Below are positions 9,825 to 20,406 of a stretch of DNA of 34,485 nt, piece by piece. The notes below the pieces were generated by a model. That model worked only from the letters and a program-made list of their open reading frames with translations. It had not been told where the DNA came from and ran no database searches. The translations under genes were made by a program, and so were the position numbers. The stretch is taken from NCBI RefSeq assembly GCF_000315625.1, contig NW_005434488.1:57678-92162 (forward strand). The letters are read 5' to 3'. The number at the start of each line of letters is the position of its first letter. Positions within the stretch are counted from its first letter, which is position 1. Origin of the DNA: Guillardia theta CCMP2712 (lineage: Eukaryota; Cryptophyceae; Pyrenomonadales; Geminigeraceae).

Positions 9825-12800
9825 TCAAGCAAACCCAGCGTACTGCACAGGCCTCGACCGGGCTGCCTCCGATGCGGCAGCGTCCTGACCAGCAGCACCA
9901 GTAGCACCAGTAGCAGCAGCTGCTGGCCCTCCTGGGACAACTGGAAGGCCCGTGGGGATGATAGGAGCTTGTAGGAGGGGCACCCCGTGCTCGTTCCTCA
10001 GCTCAGCTGGAGGTGGAGCTGGAGTGGACTCGGAAGAGTAAGCCAGCTGGACTGATCCTTTGACGGGCTCGATGACCAACGGCTCCTCCTGCTTCTTCTC
10101 CTTCAGCACGTAGGAGGCGATCGAAAGGAGGAGCACGAAACCGCAGAAACCTCCGACGACGCCTCCTATGATTGCTCCTCTGTTAAGCTTGTTCCCCTCT
10201 GGAGTCGTGGAGGAGGAGGCAACCGTAGCCTGGACGGTCTGGGCGGCAGAGGCATAGACGGAGAAGGAGGAAGTGAGGGCGAACACAAGCTTGTCTCCTG
10301 GCGCTGCCGGTGGCTTGCTGGTGTCGATAGCGATCTCTTCCCACAACTTGCTGGTGGGGTTGAAGCGGAGGGCCGCAAACTTGCGATTTCCCATGTCCGT
10401 GCTGGGGTCAACGGGGAGGGAGATGCTGACTGGCTTCGAAAACTTGACGCCCTCCGGCCCAAAGTTGACAGCTGGGCCGAGGATGGAGAGGGAGTCCTGC
10501 TGCTTGTAGCTGGACGGCAGCTGGAAGATCTGCATGGAAGGACCCTCCTTGAGGTCTGCTGGCCAGGCGCCGGCAGGGATGGTGAGGGAGAGATAGCTGA
10601 AGGCGCCGGGGAGAGTGAAAGTCGTGTCTGCTGTCGCGCTAATGAAGTTGAGTTAGCAAGCGGAGGAGGAGAGGAGGAGAGGAGGAGAGGAGGAGAGGAG
10701 GAGAGTAAGCAGAAGCGAGGAGGGGGGAGAAAGGAGAGAAAGCAGGAGAAAGGAGAACGGGGAAGGGGAGGAGGAGAGGAGGAGAGGAAAGGAGGGAGAA
10801 GAAAACGGAGCACGAAGAGGGGGAGGGAGGGAGGGAGGGAGGGAGGGAGGGAGGGAGGGAGGGAGCAAGGAGTGTCACCTGGGAACAGAGAACTTCTTGT
10901 AAGCGAGGACAGTCACTTGCCCAAAGACAGGCAGCTCGAGGAGGCTCAGGTTCGAATTGACCAGCTCGTACCCAGCTCGACATTGCAGGTTGACTGACTT
11001 GCCGTACGGGGCCACTGGCAAGGAGCTCCAGTAAGCGTCGGCAGCGACGTCGATGGTGGTCAGGTCGATCGTTGTGGGAGCGCTGCAGGTGACAGGCAGG
11101 CAGGTCTGAGCTGGACTCCACCTGCAGTCCTGCTGGCAGGTGACAGCTCTAGAGCCCGTCGAGCTGGGGTCCCATGCGTACCCCTCCAGGCACTTGAGGG
11201 AGAGCTGGGTCTTGTAGTCTCCTACCCGGTCGTCCTCTGCGTACGGCATCCTCTGCCAGTTCGACTCCAGCTGGTTTACTGTGTCGCAAAACTTGGGGCA
11301 GCGGACGGGGACACAGGTGGCGATCTGGCTGAACGTCCCGTCCAGCTGGCAGGTGGAGGTGAAAGTTTGCGCGCAGTTGCTGCCCTGGACCTGGTACCCG
11401 TCCATGCACCTCCCGGTGAAGGTGTCGCCGTACCGGTGCTGCATGCTCGCGTTGCTGCTGCCGACGGCCACCGTCCTCGCATCGGCGGGGTAAGAGCCGC
11501 ACATGATGGGCTTGCAGAGGGGTCCGTCCTCCCACTGGCATGCCAGCTTGCTGACGTCAGCTCGCCCGCACCTCCTTGTGAAGGAGACGTTGCTGGGGCT
11601 GCCGTCGAGTCCGTATCCTCTCTTGCACTTGAGATCGAAGCACGTCTCCCCGTAGGCGGCAAGGCGGGAAGAGGAGGAGTCCTCCACCACATTGGGGTCA
11701 ACCTCCAGGTACCTCGGGCATTGAGCAAGGCGGCACTGGGCCCCGTCCTGTCTGTCAAACGTCTTGTCAGCCTGGCAGATGGTCGAAAAGCTCTTGTCGC
11801 ATGTTTGCCGGTAGGTGAAGGAAGCGATGTACCCTGCTGCGCAGGTGACCTGCACGCTGCTTGCGAAGACTGCAGAGGATGGCGAGGCTTGCAGTACGTT
11901 GGTGGCACGGGTGAGGTTGAAGGAGCAGGAGACTGGGGAGCAGGAGGGAGGAGGGGAAAGGAGGCAGTCGTTGCCGCAAACAGCCTTGCCAGCCTCCTGC
12001 CCGGTAGGGCAAGGGAGGACGAAGTTGTTCCCCACAGCCAACCTGTGCTCGACAAGCTGGTAATCAGTGACGTGGCAGAGCTTGGGAACACAACGTTGGA
12101 CGTTCTGCCATAGCCCTGAGGACCCGCAGGTGACGTTGAAGGAGCTGGCGCAGGCGCCGGGGCCGTCCAACAAGCTCTCAGGCATGTAGCCATCCTTGCA
12201 AGTGATGGTTGCGACCTGTCCGCAGGAGAAGATGGAGGAGTTGAGAGGAGGAGAGGACGAAAGGCTGTTGGCTGGAAGAGCAAGCGGGCGGCACTGGACT
12301 GGAAGACAAGGGGAGGAGGAGAGGATCCGGATGTTGCAGCGAGCCTGATTTGTATCTCCTCCTCCTCTGTCCGTGCGGAACTCAGTCACAGAGGAGCAAG
12401 CTTCCTCGTACGACTGCGGGGCTGTAGGAGGGCACAGACCTTGCTCGTCGTCGCACCTGGTGTAGATGGTAGAGTTATCTCCTGAGTACCTCATACACTG
12501 ACTACACTGCACAAGGCAAGCCTGCCTCACGCACGTGCGCGTCCTGACGTCTGCCGTCTGAACATGCGGGGAGAGAGAGACTATGGTGCCGTCGTCCTGG
12601 CAGCGCACCTGAAACATGTACTGGCATGCTTGCACGTTGCTGTTGTCGAGACGGTAGAAGTCTTGACAAGTCAACGTCAACGTGTCTCCGAAGAGGAGAG
12701 TGGTGGTGGAGCCGTTGCTGAGGGAGAAGGAAGATCCGTTGTAGGACTCGAGAAGACCTGAGAACGTTGACTTGATCTGAGGAGGTAAAGGTGAGTTCGG

Positions 12801-13482
12801 TGAAGACATCGGCTGATGTTGAGGTGGAAGTGATGATCAGAGTGATGATGATGAGACAAGACATGTGATGGATGTTGATGAAGTCAACCATGACGCCATC
12901 GCTATCATTGTTCTCCTCCTCCTCCTCCTCCTCCTCCTCCTCGTTCAACCAACTCCTCTCCTTCATTTTCATGACTATCATCTTTGTTTCCTCCCTCCCT
13001 CCTTCCTTCCCTCCCCTTTTCACCCTCGCTCGCTAGCTCGCTCGCAACCTTTCTCCTCTGCCCCTTCTTCCTTCCTCTCTACTCCTCACACTGAAACAAC
13101 ATCAGCTTTCTTCACCTGAAAGTTTCCGCACGTGATTCTTCTGCATTGAGGCTTCGTAGGCGTGCAAGTGGTCGGGTTGCAAATGGCGTTGGAGGATCGA
13201 GCTATGGAAGCAGAAGGAGCGTCTGTTGTTGAGATGCGATAACCTGGAGGAAAGTTCTTCAGCAGAAAGAAAGAGACACTGAACAAGAGATGGGGGGGAG
13301 AAGTACAAGCTTGAGAAGGAGATGTCGTGAAAGGAGATATTGAGACATGGGAAAAAGAGTTTGATTGTGACAGAAATATGTAAATCTACTAGGGGTGAAG
13401 AATCAGGAATGTCGTGCGAAAACAAAGATAGTTCAAGACATCATCAAGTACTCTTCCTCGTCCTCTTCCTCATCATCACCAT

Positions 13483-13527
<45 letters not shown>

Positions 13528-15624
13528 TATGACGAGATCACAATCTTTCCAACAGAACAACAGATCATCAAGATCACAAAGGAGTCAAGTTACCAGTGGG
13601 GCACGTCACGGTGATTGGAGAAACGGCAGAGAAGCTCGTGGAGTTAGAATCTGATACTTGTTGCGGGTCTGGATTGAAGGTGATGGCATTTCCGTGTATC
13701 TCCGCAAGAGAGTCTGTTGTGTTGTACTTGTCAAAACCAGGACAGCCCGTCAACTTGCACGTAGTCTGGAAAGTGCAGTCGGTACAAGTGTCTGTGTACG
13801 AAGACGACGACAAGTTGCAGACAGCGTAAGGGCGCGTAGAGGAGATTGGGACAGCGGCAAATCCAGACTTACATGTCACTTGTACTGTCTGCAAGTATGA
13901 CAAACTCGTGGAGGGAACGATGGAAAGAGCATTTTGATCGACCTTTGCAGAGCAATCGCGCTGGCAGCTGCCTTGACAGCCCTTGATGACACATCGCATA
14001 TCAGCGGGCATGGTAAGAACACCGCAGGTACAAGATATGGTGCGGGAGGATACGCAGTTTGAGTTCTGATAGATGTAGTTGTTGGAACAATTCAACGTGA
14101 CTGACGAGGATTGGCCCATGGTGAAAGTCTGCTGAGTGTTGACAATCATGTTGTTAGCCGGGAGCTGCACTGAACAACTTGACGCCTGGCACTGTGACAA
14201 CGAGGTAGCGCAGCCCTTGCTGCAAGTGACAGAGATCGAGGTACTGCAGCTCGCCTGCCGGTCAGCGTAGCCAGCGGAGCAGTTGACAGACAAAGTCTGT
14301 CCGTCGGCGATAGAGGAGGGAGCGACGATGTTCGTGAGCTGCGAAAAATCTGTGCATGCGATGGGACAGCCGTTGTTGCAGACCTTGGCGATGCAGGAAG
14401 GAGGAAAGGATGTGTAGTTACCATCAGCAGCCTTGCTATACTCAATGTTGCCAAGACGACAGCGCTTGTAATAGACAGTCTGACATGTTGTTGTTCCTTC
14501 AACCACCTTGCCATCGGCGCAAGGAACAGTCTCTACCACACCCGGAGCTCTGTCAACACAGCTCCGCTCCTTGCAGTAGACTTCTTCAGCATTGCAATCT
14601 GCCTGACATCTCACTACCCTGGTGATCACTGCATCGTGTGCAGAGTACAGAGCAGAGCCGTTGGTTGTAATGCCGTAGCCAGTGTTGCAAGTGATGGTAG
14701 ATACTTGGTCGTAGCTCAAGAGACTCTTGGAGGAAACGCCGTTTGCGACCTCCGGCACGACACACTGAACAGGAAGACATTTCAGGATTCGGCTCCATTC
14801 GCAAGGCGAGTAGGAGGAAGGAGTCTGGACGGTTCCTTTGCCGCACGTTGCGATATAGGAGGAAGCGTTGGAGCAGGTTGACGTCTGATCCGCCAGCAAG
14901 CCAGCTCTGAAGCCAATATTGCAGGTAACGTTCACGTCCTGCGCAAATATCGGAGGAGTTGAAGGGGAGACAGTTGCTGTATTCTGATCCAAAGACCTCA
15001 ACGTGTTGACGGAGCAAGTGGCGTTATAGCAAACGGGAAGGTTCGACTCGACGCTGAAGCTGGCAGGGTTCCCGGCAACATTGCAGAAGAGCTCTTTGGT
15101 GTAGTGACACTGATTGTCAAGAATCAGTCCATTGTTACATGTCATGATCGTTGAGTCGAGGTAGTACACCACCGACTTGTTCAGCACGCTGTTGGTCACA
15201 GCCGGCAACCTGCACTCGTTGGGGAAGCATCCCCCGTACATGGGCGTGAGCTCGCAAGTCCAGGAGCACATGCGGGAGTTGTAAGGGCTGGCGATGGACG
15301 GGAGGAAGGAAGAGTTGTGGGTAACGTTCCAGTGGTAACCGTCCTTGCAGCTGATCTTCACCTGCTCCTCGTACGACAGATCCCTTGTCAGGTCGACGAC
15401 TCCAGCGATGGCAGGAGGGGAGACGGGAACGCATGTGGACTTGGAGTTGTCGCATGCGAGGGAAGAGTCGGTGGGAGGATACCCTTTGCACTTGATAGGG
15501 ATGCACGAAATCTGTGAGTTGGAGAAGGAGCCGTCTGCCAAGCACTCCCGGAAGAAGGATACCTGCAATGCATTCAGATGCTGAGGATGATGAAGGAAGC
15601 ATGTGAGCGAACGAGTGAATGTGT

Positions 15625-15679
<55 letters not shown>

Positions 15680-16490
15680 GGAGAGGGGTGAGGGAGGGAG
15701 GGGAGAGGAGGGAGGAAGAAAGAGGTGAGGGGAAGAGGGAAGAGGGGCCGGAGGAGCGTGCGAAGAGGGTACAGGGAATGGGCGAGAAGACAGAGGAGTG
15801 ATCGCGATGGCGATGGCGATGGCGATGGCGATGGCGATGAAGACAGTGATGAGAGAAATGTTGTGAATGGTGCAAAAAAGATATGAAAAGACCACAGAGA
15901 CCATCACAGAATAGATGAACTAAGAAGAGAACATGAAAGCAACATTCTGTTTGCTGTCATACCTGACATTTCTCGTTGAATTGGTGTGCGGAATCACTCC
16001 GCATGTAGAACTGATTGCAGGAAACTCGGATGTATTCTTGATACTCCACAAACTTGACGCCATTCGACGTCCTCTGATGAACGCTTGTTATCTCCGCATT
16101 CGCCATGTTCGGGATAGTACAAGTGATAGGAACGCAAGTTTTGTGTGCCTCGAACCCGCAGCTGTCAAGGCATCTTGGCGTCTCGCTCCCAGTGGCACTC
16201 AGCTTGTATCCCTGGTTGCACTTGATCGTGATCGTCTCTCCTACCAGCACATAGTCGCTCCTCGGCAAGACTGCCATCCCATTCTGAACCGCCGGGAACT
16301 CCCGGCAGGCTTTCATGGAGCAGCTGTTGAAACCAAGGTCGGTTCCGTCAGCCTCGACGAAGGAAGAAGCCTCTCCGCAGTACAGGGTGGCGTTAGGAGC
16401 ATGGCAGAGCTGAGCTGCGGCATGTAGTGGGGAGGAGGCGAGGAGGAGGAGGAGGAGGAGGAGGGGAACGGTTCTCGACCTTCCTGCCAT
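9825..16490 (-). CDS. Large sushi(CCP)-like repeat type I membrane protein, 5 exons, about 1,778 aa
   Basis: Exons 16490-15963, 15562-13594, 13243-13116, 12776-10879 and 10638-9825 join in phase (5,337 nt with TGA); donors are GTATGA, GTAACT, GTGAAG and GTGACA. The start gives a signal peptide (MAGRSRTVPLLLLLLLLASS). About 19 tandem modules of roughly 70-110 residues follow. Each has a Cys, a hydrophobic strand ending in Cys plus a GY-like turn (KCNQGYKL, SCKDGYHW, TCNTGYGI, LKCKRGYGL, RCMDGYQV), then Cys pairs and a (V/I)xC boundary (CVPITC, CIPIKC, CLPVQC, CVPVRC). Extra cysteines and absent Trp make them divergent CCPs. Residues ~1508-1640 form a Cys-free beta-rich domain with FGPEGVKFSKPVSISLP, reminiscent of ZU5-type domains. 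The membrane helix is residues ~1662-1686 (IIGGVVGGFCGFVLLLSIAS), followed by KEKK and a 92-aa Pro/Ala-rich tail. Sushi proteins bind ligands or mediate adhesion at the cell surface; the ligand is unknown. The upstream in-frame Met at 16667 is less likely than MAGRS. Confidence 0.9.
10665..10868. repeat. GGA and (GGGA)n repeats inside sushi-gene intron 4
   Basis: Polypurine on +, polypyrimidine on the transcribed sense of the gene, filling most of the 240-nt intron 10878-10639. It includes a clean tetranucleotide run (GGGA) at about 10821-10864. Confidence 0.9.
12912..13078. repeat. Pyrimidine-rich tract with (CTC)n in sushi-gene intron 3
   Basis: Unlike the other introns of this gene, this 339-nt intron (13115-12777) carries its pyrimidine run on the + strand, so it is purine-rich in the transcript. 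It contains (CTC)n at about 12912-12942 and CCTCCCTCCTTCC words. Confidence 0.75.
13486..13525. repeat. (CAG)n microsatellite, about 13 units, in sushi-gene intron 2
   Basis: Uninterrupted CAG on the + strand (CTG in the transcript) within intron 13593-13244, so it encodes nothing in the model. Confidence 0.9.
15628..15840. repeat. (AG)n and (GATGGC)n repeats in sushi-gene intron 1
   Basis: AG run at 15628-15676, purine-rich DNA to 15750, then about six GATGGC hexamers at 15804-15840, all inside the 400-nt intron 15962-15563. Confidence 0.9.
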
Positions 16491-17310
16491 CCCGGAGTAG
16501 AGGAAATCGTACAGCAGGGGATAGGTAGGGTAGGGTGAAAATGAGGGGGGTGGGGGGTATCCAGTGTCACAAAGAGGGGGTCCTTCACGGACTGCACTTG
16601 GAAGGAAACAATGTCGTTGTGGGTGGGTTGCGTATCGAAGGGGGTAGGGTTGTATTGCTCGACGCAAAACACCCCTTCATCTAAAGGAAAATGTAGGATT
16701 TAGGTGGGTGGTGGTTATACAGGGCATACTGGGGGTGGTCCTCTCGACTGAGTAGTATCAGCACTCGGCGGGTCCGAGTGAAATTGTTGCTAGGGGGTAG
16801 GGGTACCATGAATGCAGGGGTACTTGTGTGATTTAGGCGGGTGGTCGTAACCCGGCGGGTCAAATCAGTCCAGGGGGAAGGGTACCCCCTAGACATTAAT
16901 TAGGGGTACTTTATACTACAAAATTGGGGGTACTATTCCAGCTTCGGCTGAGTAGTACCCCTGATATGGACAATGACACATGCTGTACTGTAAGGTCAAG
17001 AGGTCAAGGGGGTAGTCCTGAAAGTTCATTCTGTACAAAGGGGGTGGGTCATTTTGAGAATTTTGTAGGAAGGGGTACTTTCTGATTTAGTAGCTCTACC
17101 ACCCCGTGTAACCGTCGTTGAATGAATACGATGTAGTAGGTAGGGTTCATCATGATCAGCGAAGAATTGTATCAAAGGGTAGGTGCCGAATGTAGCTTAC
17201 AGATAGGTGGGGTGGGATTAATGAAGTGGGGGTGGGTGTAATGGAATTTTTTCTAGCGGGGGTGGGTAGTCTGGCACGGAATGTCCTGCCTGCAGTACTA
17301 GTGACTCCAG
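16491..17310. promoter_or_regulatory. G-rich upstream region of the sushi gene with repeated GGGGTAC/GGGGGTGGG words
   Basis: About 800 bp with more than ten copies of GGGGTAC, GGGTAGGG or GGGGGTGGGT on + between 16535 and 17275. It contains no credible exon. It lies immediately 5' of the sushi gene start, so promoter and 5' UTR must be here, but I see no defined TATA box or binding site. Similar C-rich (inverted) segments occur at 2640-2960, 21185-21480 and 29520-29700. Confidence 0.4.
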
Positions 17311-17639
17311 CTTGAAGGACGGGTACGAGGGGGATGAGGGCAATACGGTTTCAACAAGTCCGCCTCAGATCGAGGTATGGGAGGACGCAATGTTGGTAAG
17401 TGAGATGGAGGGATAGAGGGAGGGAGAGGAGGGAGCGAGGGAGCGAGGGAGGATATGATTCAATGGGGAGAACGAGGGTCAGAAGCAGAGTGGATCAGGA
17501 AGCGAATGCGAGTCAAGGCAGTGTGAACAGAGGGGAGGCCCTCGCTCCTGTACCATTCTGGCCGGCATTCAGCCTTGACAACCAAAGAGACAGATATGTT
17601 GAGATCGCTTCAGGGGCATGTGTAGACGCAGAATTATGA
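17311..17639 (+). pseudogene. Possible carboxylesterase C-terminal exons, body missing
   Basis: Two exon-like segments, 17311-17395 and 17499-17639, join in phase across a GTAAGT..ATCAG intron. The predicted end APVPFWPAFSLDNQRDRYVE, then IASGACVDAEL and TGA, resembles the WPxF...YL.I region near the end of type B carboxylesterases/cholinesterases. The first segment reads LKDGYEGDEG...IEVWEDAML. I found no catalytic-domain exons upstream: the preceding 800 bp is G-rich non-coding and the sushi gene starts beyond it on the other strand. It is therefore either a relic or the tail of an unrelated small gene. The similarity is short and could be chance. Confidence 0.35.
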
Positions 17640-18104
17640 CGTCAATGGCACCATGTAGCATTTATTATCATGATTGCTCCTTACGAGAGCAGATCAAAAC
17701 GAGAAAGACGCATATGAATGTATGAAGCAAGAAGAGACCATGGCTATGTGTCAAACTTCTTGTAGTCAACAAGCAAGTTGGTTCGTTGGGTCTAAAACAT
17801 AGTCTGTTTGCTTGCAGCTGCTCATCTTGTCTGTTAGAGGGCTGAATTGACCGAACAGGGGGGTGAGTGCTTCAGGCGGGATGTACATCCTCGGTGAAAT
17901 ATGCAAGTGATGGAGATTATTCCTTGTGTGAGAACGCGTGAGGACTGTGGATGCAGGATTATTCTATAGCAGCAGTAAGGCCGGGGTAGAGGCTCCTTTT
18001 CCGCTCCTCCTTCCCTCTTCCTTCTCCTTTTCTTCCTTTCCCCTCGTTCATTTCCCCTTCCTCTTCTTTCTCATTCCCAATCCTCCTGTTTCCCTTTCCC
18101 TCCC
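17640..18104. promoter_or_regulatory. 5' flank and pyrimidine-rich leader of the four-RRM gene
   Basis: 17640-17990 has no gene. 17995-18102 is almost pure C/T right up to the ATG in the CCCATGG context. The same arrangement precedes the genes at 8123 and 21809, which suggests a common pyrimidine-rich leader or initiator type; no TATA box was identified. Confidence 0.4.
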
Positions 18105-19721
18105 ATGGGCCGCAAAAGGACCTGCAGCTCTTGGTTGCTGCTTCTCGCAATCTTCTTGGTGCAAGCGTTTCCGTCTCACAACACCGTGTCGTCCAATATC
18201 ACTCCTGCTCAGCGTCCTTCTGTGCGGCTCAGGGGGGGAGTGGTCATGGGACAGTATGGTGCGAGGAGGAGCAACGGCAAGGATGGCTGGAAGAGGGAGG
18301 AGTTCAGTCACAAGGGCTCCGGCACGTCAAGCAAGCTGTTCCCTCTTCTCATCACGGGGCTGGGGGAGACTTCTTCTGAGGACATCCAGGAGCTCTTTGC
18401 GGACTGTGGGAGGGTAGCGCTGGTCAAGAGAGCAGGAGCGAGCAAGGAGCGGGTGATCGTCTACTTCGAGTCTCGAGCCGCATTGTCGCTCGCCAACAAC
18501 GTCAACGGGACGGAGCTTCAAGGAGTGAAGTTGAGGAGCTTCTCGCTGCCCCCTGTGGAACGCAGCTCCCTGCCGCAGGCGTTGAGCGATCATCGGGGAC
18601 CGGAGGAGAGGGGATACCCGGTCGTCGTGAACGAAGTTCCCTTGTCGGTGCAGGAGAGTGAGATCATGGCATGCGCGAACAAGATCGGAGAGATTATCAA
18701 GGTCAAGCAGGACAAGAAGCAGATGTCTTCGGTAATCAGTCGACCGTCCCGCCTGTTGCCTGAGAGTTCCTGCAGTGGTGGGTGACTTTCAAAGAGAAGA
18801 AAGCAGCGCGAACAGCCTCCAAGCACGGGATGGGGTTTGGGTGAGGCCATATAGGAGAGTTGGAAAAGGGGGGAGGATGCAGAGAAGGAAAGGAAGAGGG
18901 AGGAGGAGGAGGAGGAAGAGAAGGAGGAAGAGGAGGAGGAGGAGGAGGAGGAGGCTGACACGATGTTCAGCCCTACTCATTGCAAGGTTGTGAGAGTTCG
19001 ACCGGAGGCAGGCAACAAGAATGTGCAGGCGAAGGAAAAGAAAGACAAGAAGACTGCGCTGGTCTGTTCTCTTGCGTTCGTTCGTTTGATTTTTGTGTTT
19101 GATTTTTGTGTTTGACGTTCGTGTTTGATTTTTGTGTTTGACGTTCTTGAAGATAAAGGGGATCCCAATGTTAGCTAAGAACGAAGAGATCATGGCGTTG
19201 TTTAAAGATTTCGGCAAGATCGAAACCTTGAGATTCATCACAACGCCTGATCCCGACACAAACTTGAGAAGGTAAGAAATGTTGTTTCCTATCCAATCTC
19301 CCCTCAACCTTTCGGGATACTGATAGATCGATACAGAGCGTTCATATCGTTTGCTACCAAGACTGCACTGAAGAAAGCAAGGAAGGTTTGCTTTCCACAA
19401 TTGCCATTTCGAAGAGTTTTTGACATGTGTATTATCTCTTCACTTGCAATCAAGGCATCGCTATCATTACACGGATCAAAGATTGGAGGTGAGAGGAGAA
19501 GAGGAAAACTCTTGAATGACGCAACATGTCCAGTCTCTATCGCAAGGAAGTCCATCTTATCAGACGCCAAAGGAAATCGAAAGAAGAATGAGGGAAAACC
19601 GATCCCGATGGGTCTGTTGCTACTCGCACAAACAACCTCCTCCCTCTGAAATCAACAGGTTGCAACACAGTGATCGTAAAGAATCTTCCATATACCATCA
19701 CAAGAGACAAGATCAGGTACT

Positions 19722-19808
<87 letters not shown>

Positions 19809-20406
19809 TCACAACATGCCTGACCCTGACTCAACAGGGCATTGTTCACCCCATGCGGGCACGTGAAGGCGATTCGGCTCATCGGCAAGCTCGCAGCAGG
19901 TGCATCAAACGCCCGATCGGAGCGTTGCTCATACAGAACAACAGGAAACAACACTCGGACCCCAACGTCAGGCCGAGAGGCTTTCAAGGGCATGGCGTAC
20001 GTCGAGGTGAATGAGATCTTGCATAACAGAAAATCCCTCCTCATGTTCTGCAGTTTGATCTAGGACGTTCAAACAAGCTGAAGCTCGACAGAAATCTTGC
20101 GATGCGAAATTCAGTGCAGGCGGCTCTGCAGTTGGAAGGTACACAACCCTCGTGCTCTTTCTTCTCCACTCCTGCATCCTACATTCTGCTCCTGTCCTCT
20201 GTCCTACCACTCTACTGTACCCTCCCCTTCTCCTTCAAGGTTTGCTCCAACCCACAACTCGTTGCTTCTCCTCTCAGTTCCATCAGCTGAAACATTCCCT
20301 CCTCCACCCTGTTTCACTCGCATGACTTGCAGGAACTGAACTCATGGGGAGAAAGATTCGCGTGGACTGGGCCCACGGCCCGAAAGCTCTTGATCGCACA
20401 TTATGA
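18105..20406 (+). CDS. Four-RRM RNA-binding protein with signal peptide and plastid-type AF motif, 10 exons, 456 aa
   Basis: Exons: 18105-18731, 18776-18840, 18971-19061, 19153-19271, 19337-19385, 19455-19488, 19659-19716, 19838-20006, 20054-20138, 20333-20406. All phases agree (1,371 nt with TGA). The N-terminus is WLLLLAIFLVQA|FPSHNTVSS: a signal peptide whose predicted cleavage leaves Phe-22 at +1, followed by Ser/Thr/Arg-rich sequence to RLRGG. In cryptophytes and other red-derived algae this is the signature of import into the complex plastid or its periplastid space. RRM1 lies at ~77-148 (KLFPLLITGL, VIVYFES), RRM2 ~171-250 (VVVNEVPL, WWVTFKEKKAART), RRM3 ~262-329 (IKGIPM, RAFISFATKTALKKA) and RRM4 ~330-448 (NTVIVKNLPY, FKGMAYVEV, ELMGRKIRVDWAHG). 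A Lys-rich linker (KEKKDKK) precedes RRM3. Multi-RRM proteins act in RNA processing (for example Mrd1/RBM19 in rRNA maturation). Acting on plastid or nucleomorph RNA is inference. Confidence 0.9.
18880..18956. repeat. (GAG)n purine tract in intron 2 of the four-RRM gene
   Basis: Polypurine in the sense direction within the 130-nt intron 18841-18970, the opposite strand bias from most other introns here. The acceptor at 18970 is preceded by only a short TTC stretch. Confidence 0.8.
19082..19147 (+). repeat. 13-bp minisatellite (TGTTTGATTTTTG), about five units, filling an intron
   Basis: Units TGTTTGATTTTTG and TGTTTGACGTTCG alternate through most of the 91-nt intron 19062-19152 of the four-RRM gene, directly upstream of its AG acceptor. 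Confidence 0.85.
19725..19806 (+). repeat. (AC)n microsatellite, about 41 units
   Basis: Uninterrupted AC repeat inside the 121-nt intron 19717-19837 of the four-RRM gene; the donor GTACTGTA is immediately upstream. Cys-Val and Thr-His repeat ORFs over it are artefacts. Confidence 0.95.

Noticed and set aside
9199-9888. Long overlapping ORFs on both strands in the GC island
   Set aside because: High G+C suppresses stop codons; the sequences are Arg/Pro/Gly-rich with no domain and no splice support.
11276-12283. 335-aa and 248-aa ORFs overlapping the sushi gene
   Set aside because: They are out-of-frame or antisense shadows of exon 4; the cysteine-module frame is clearly the coding one.
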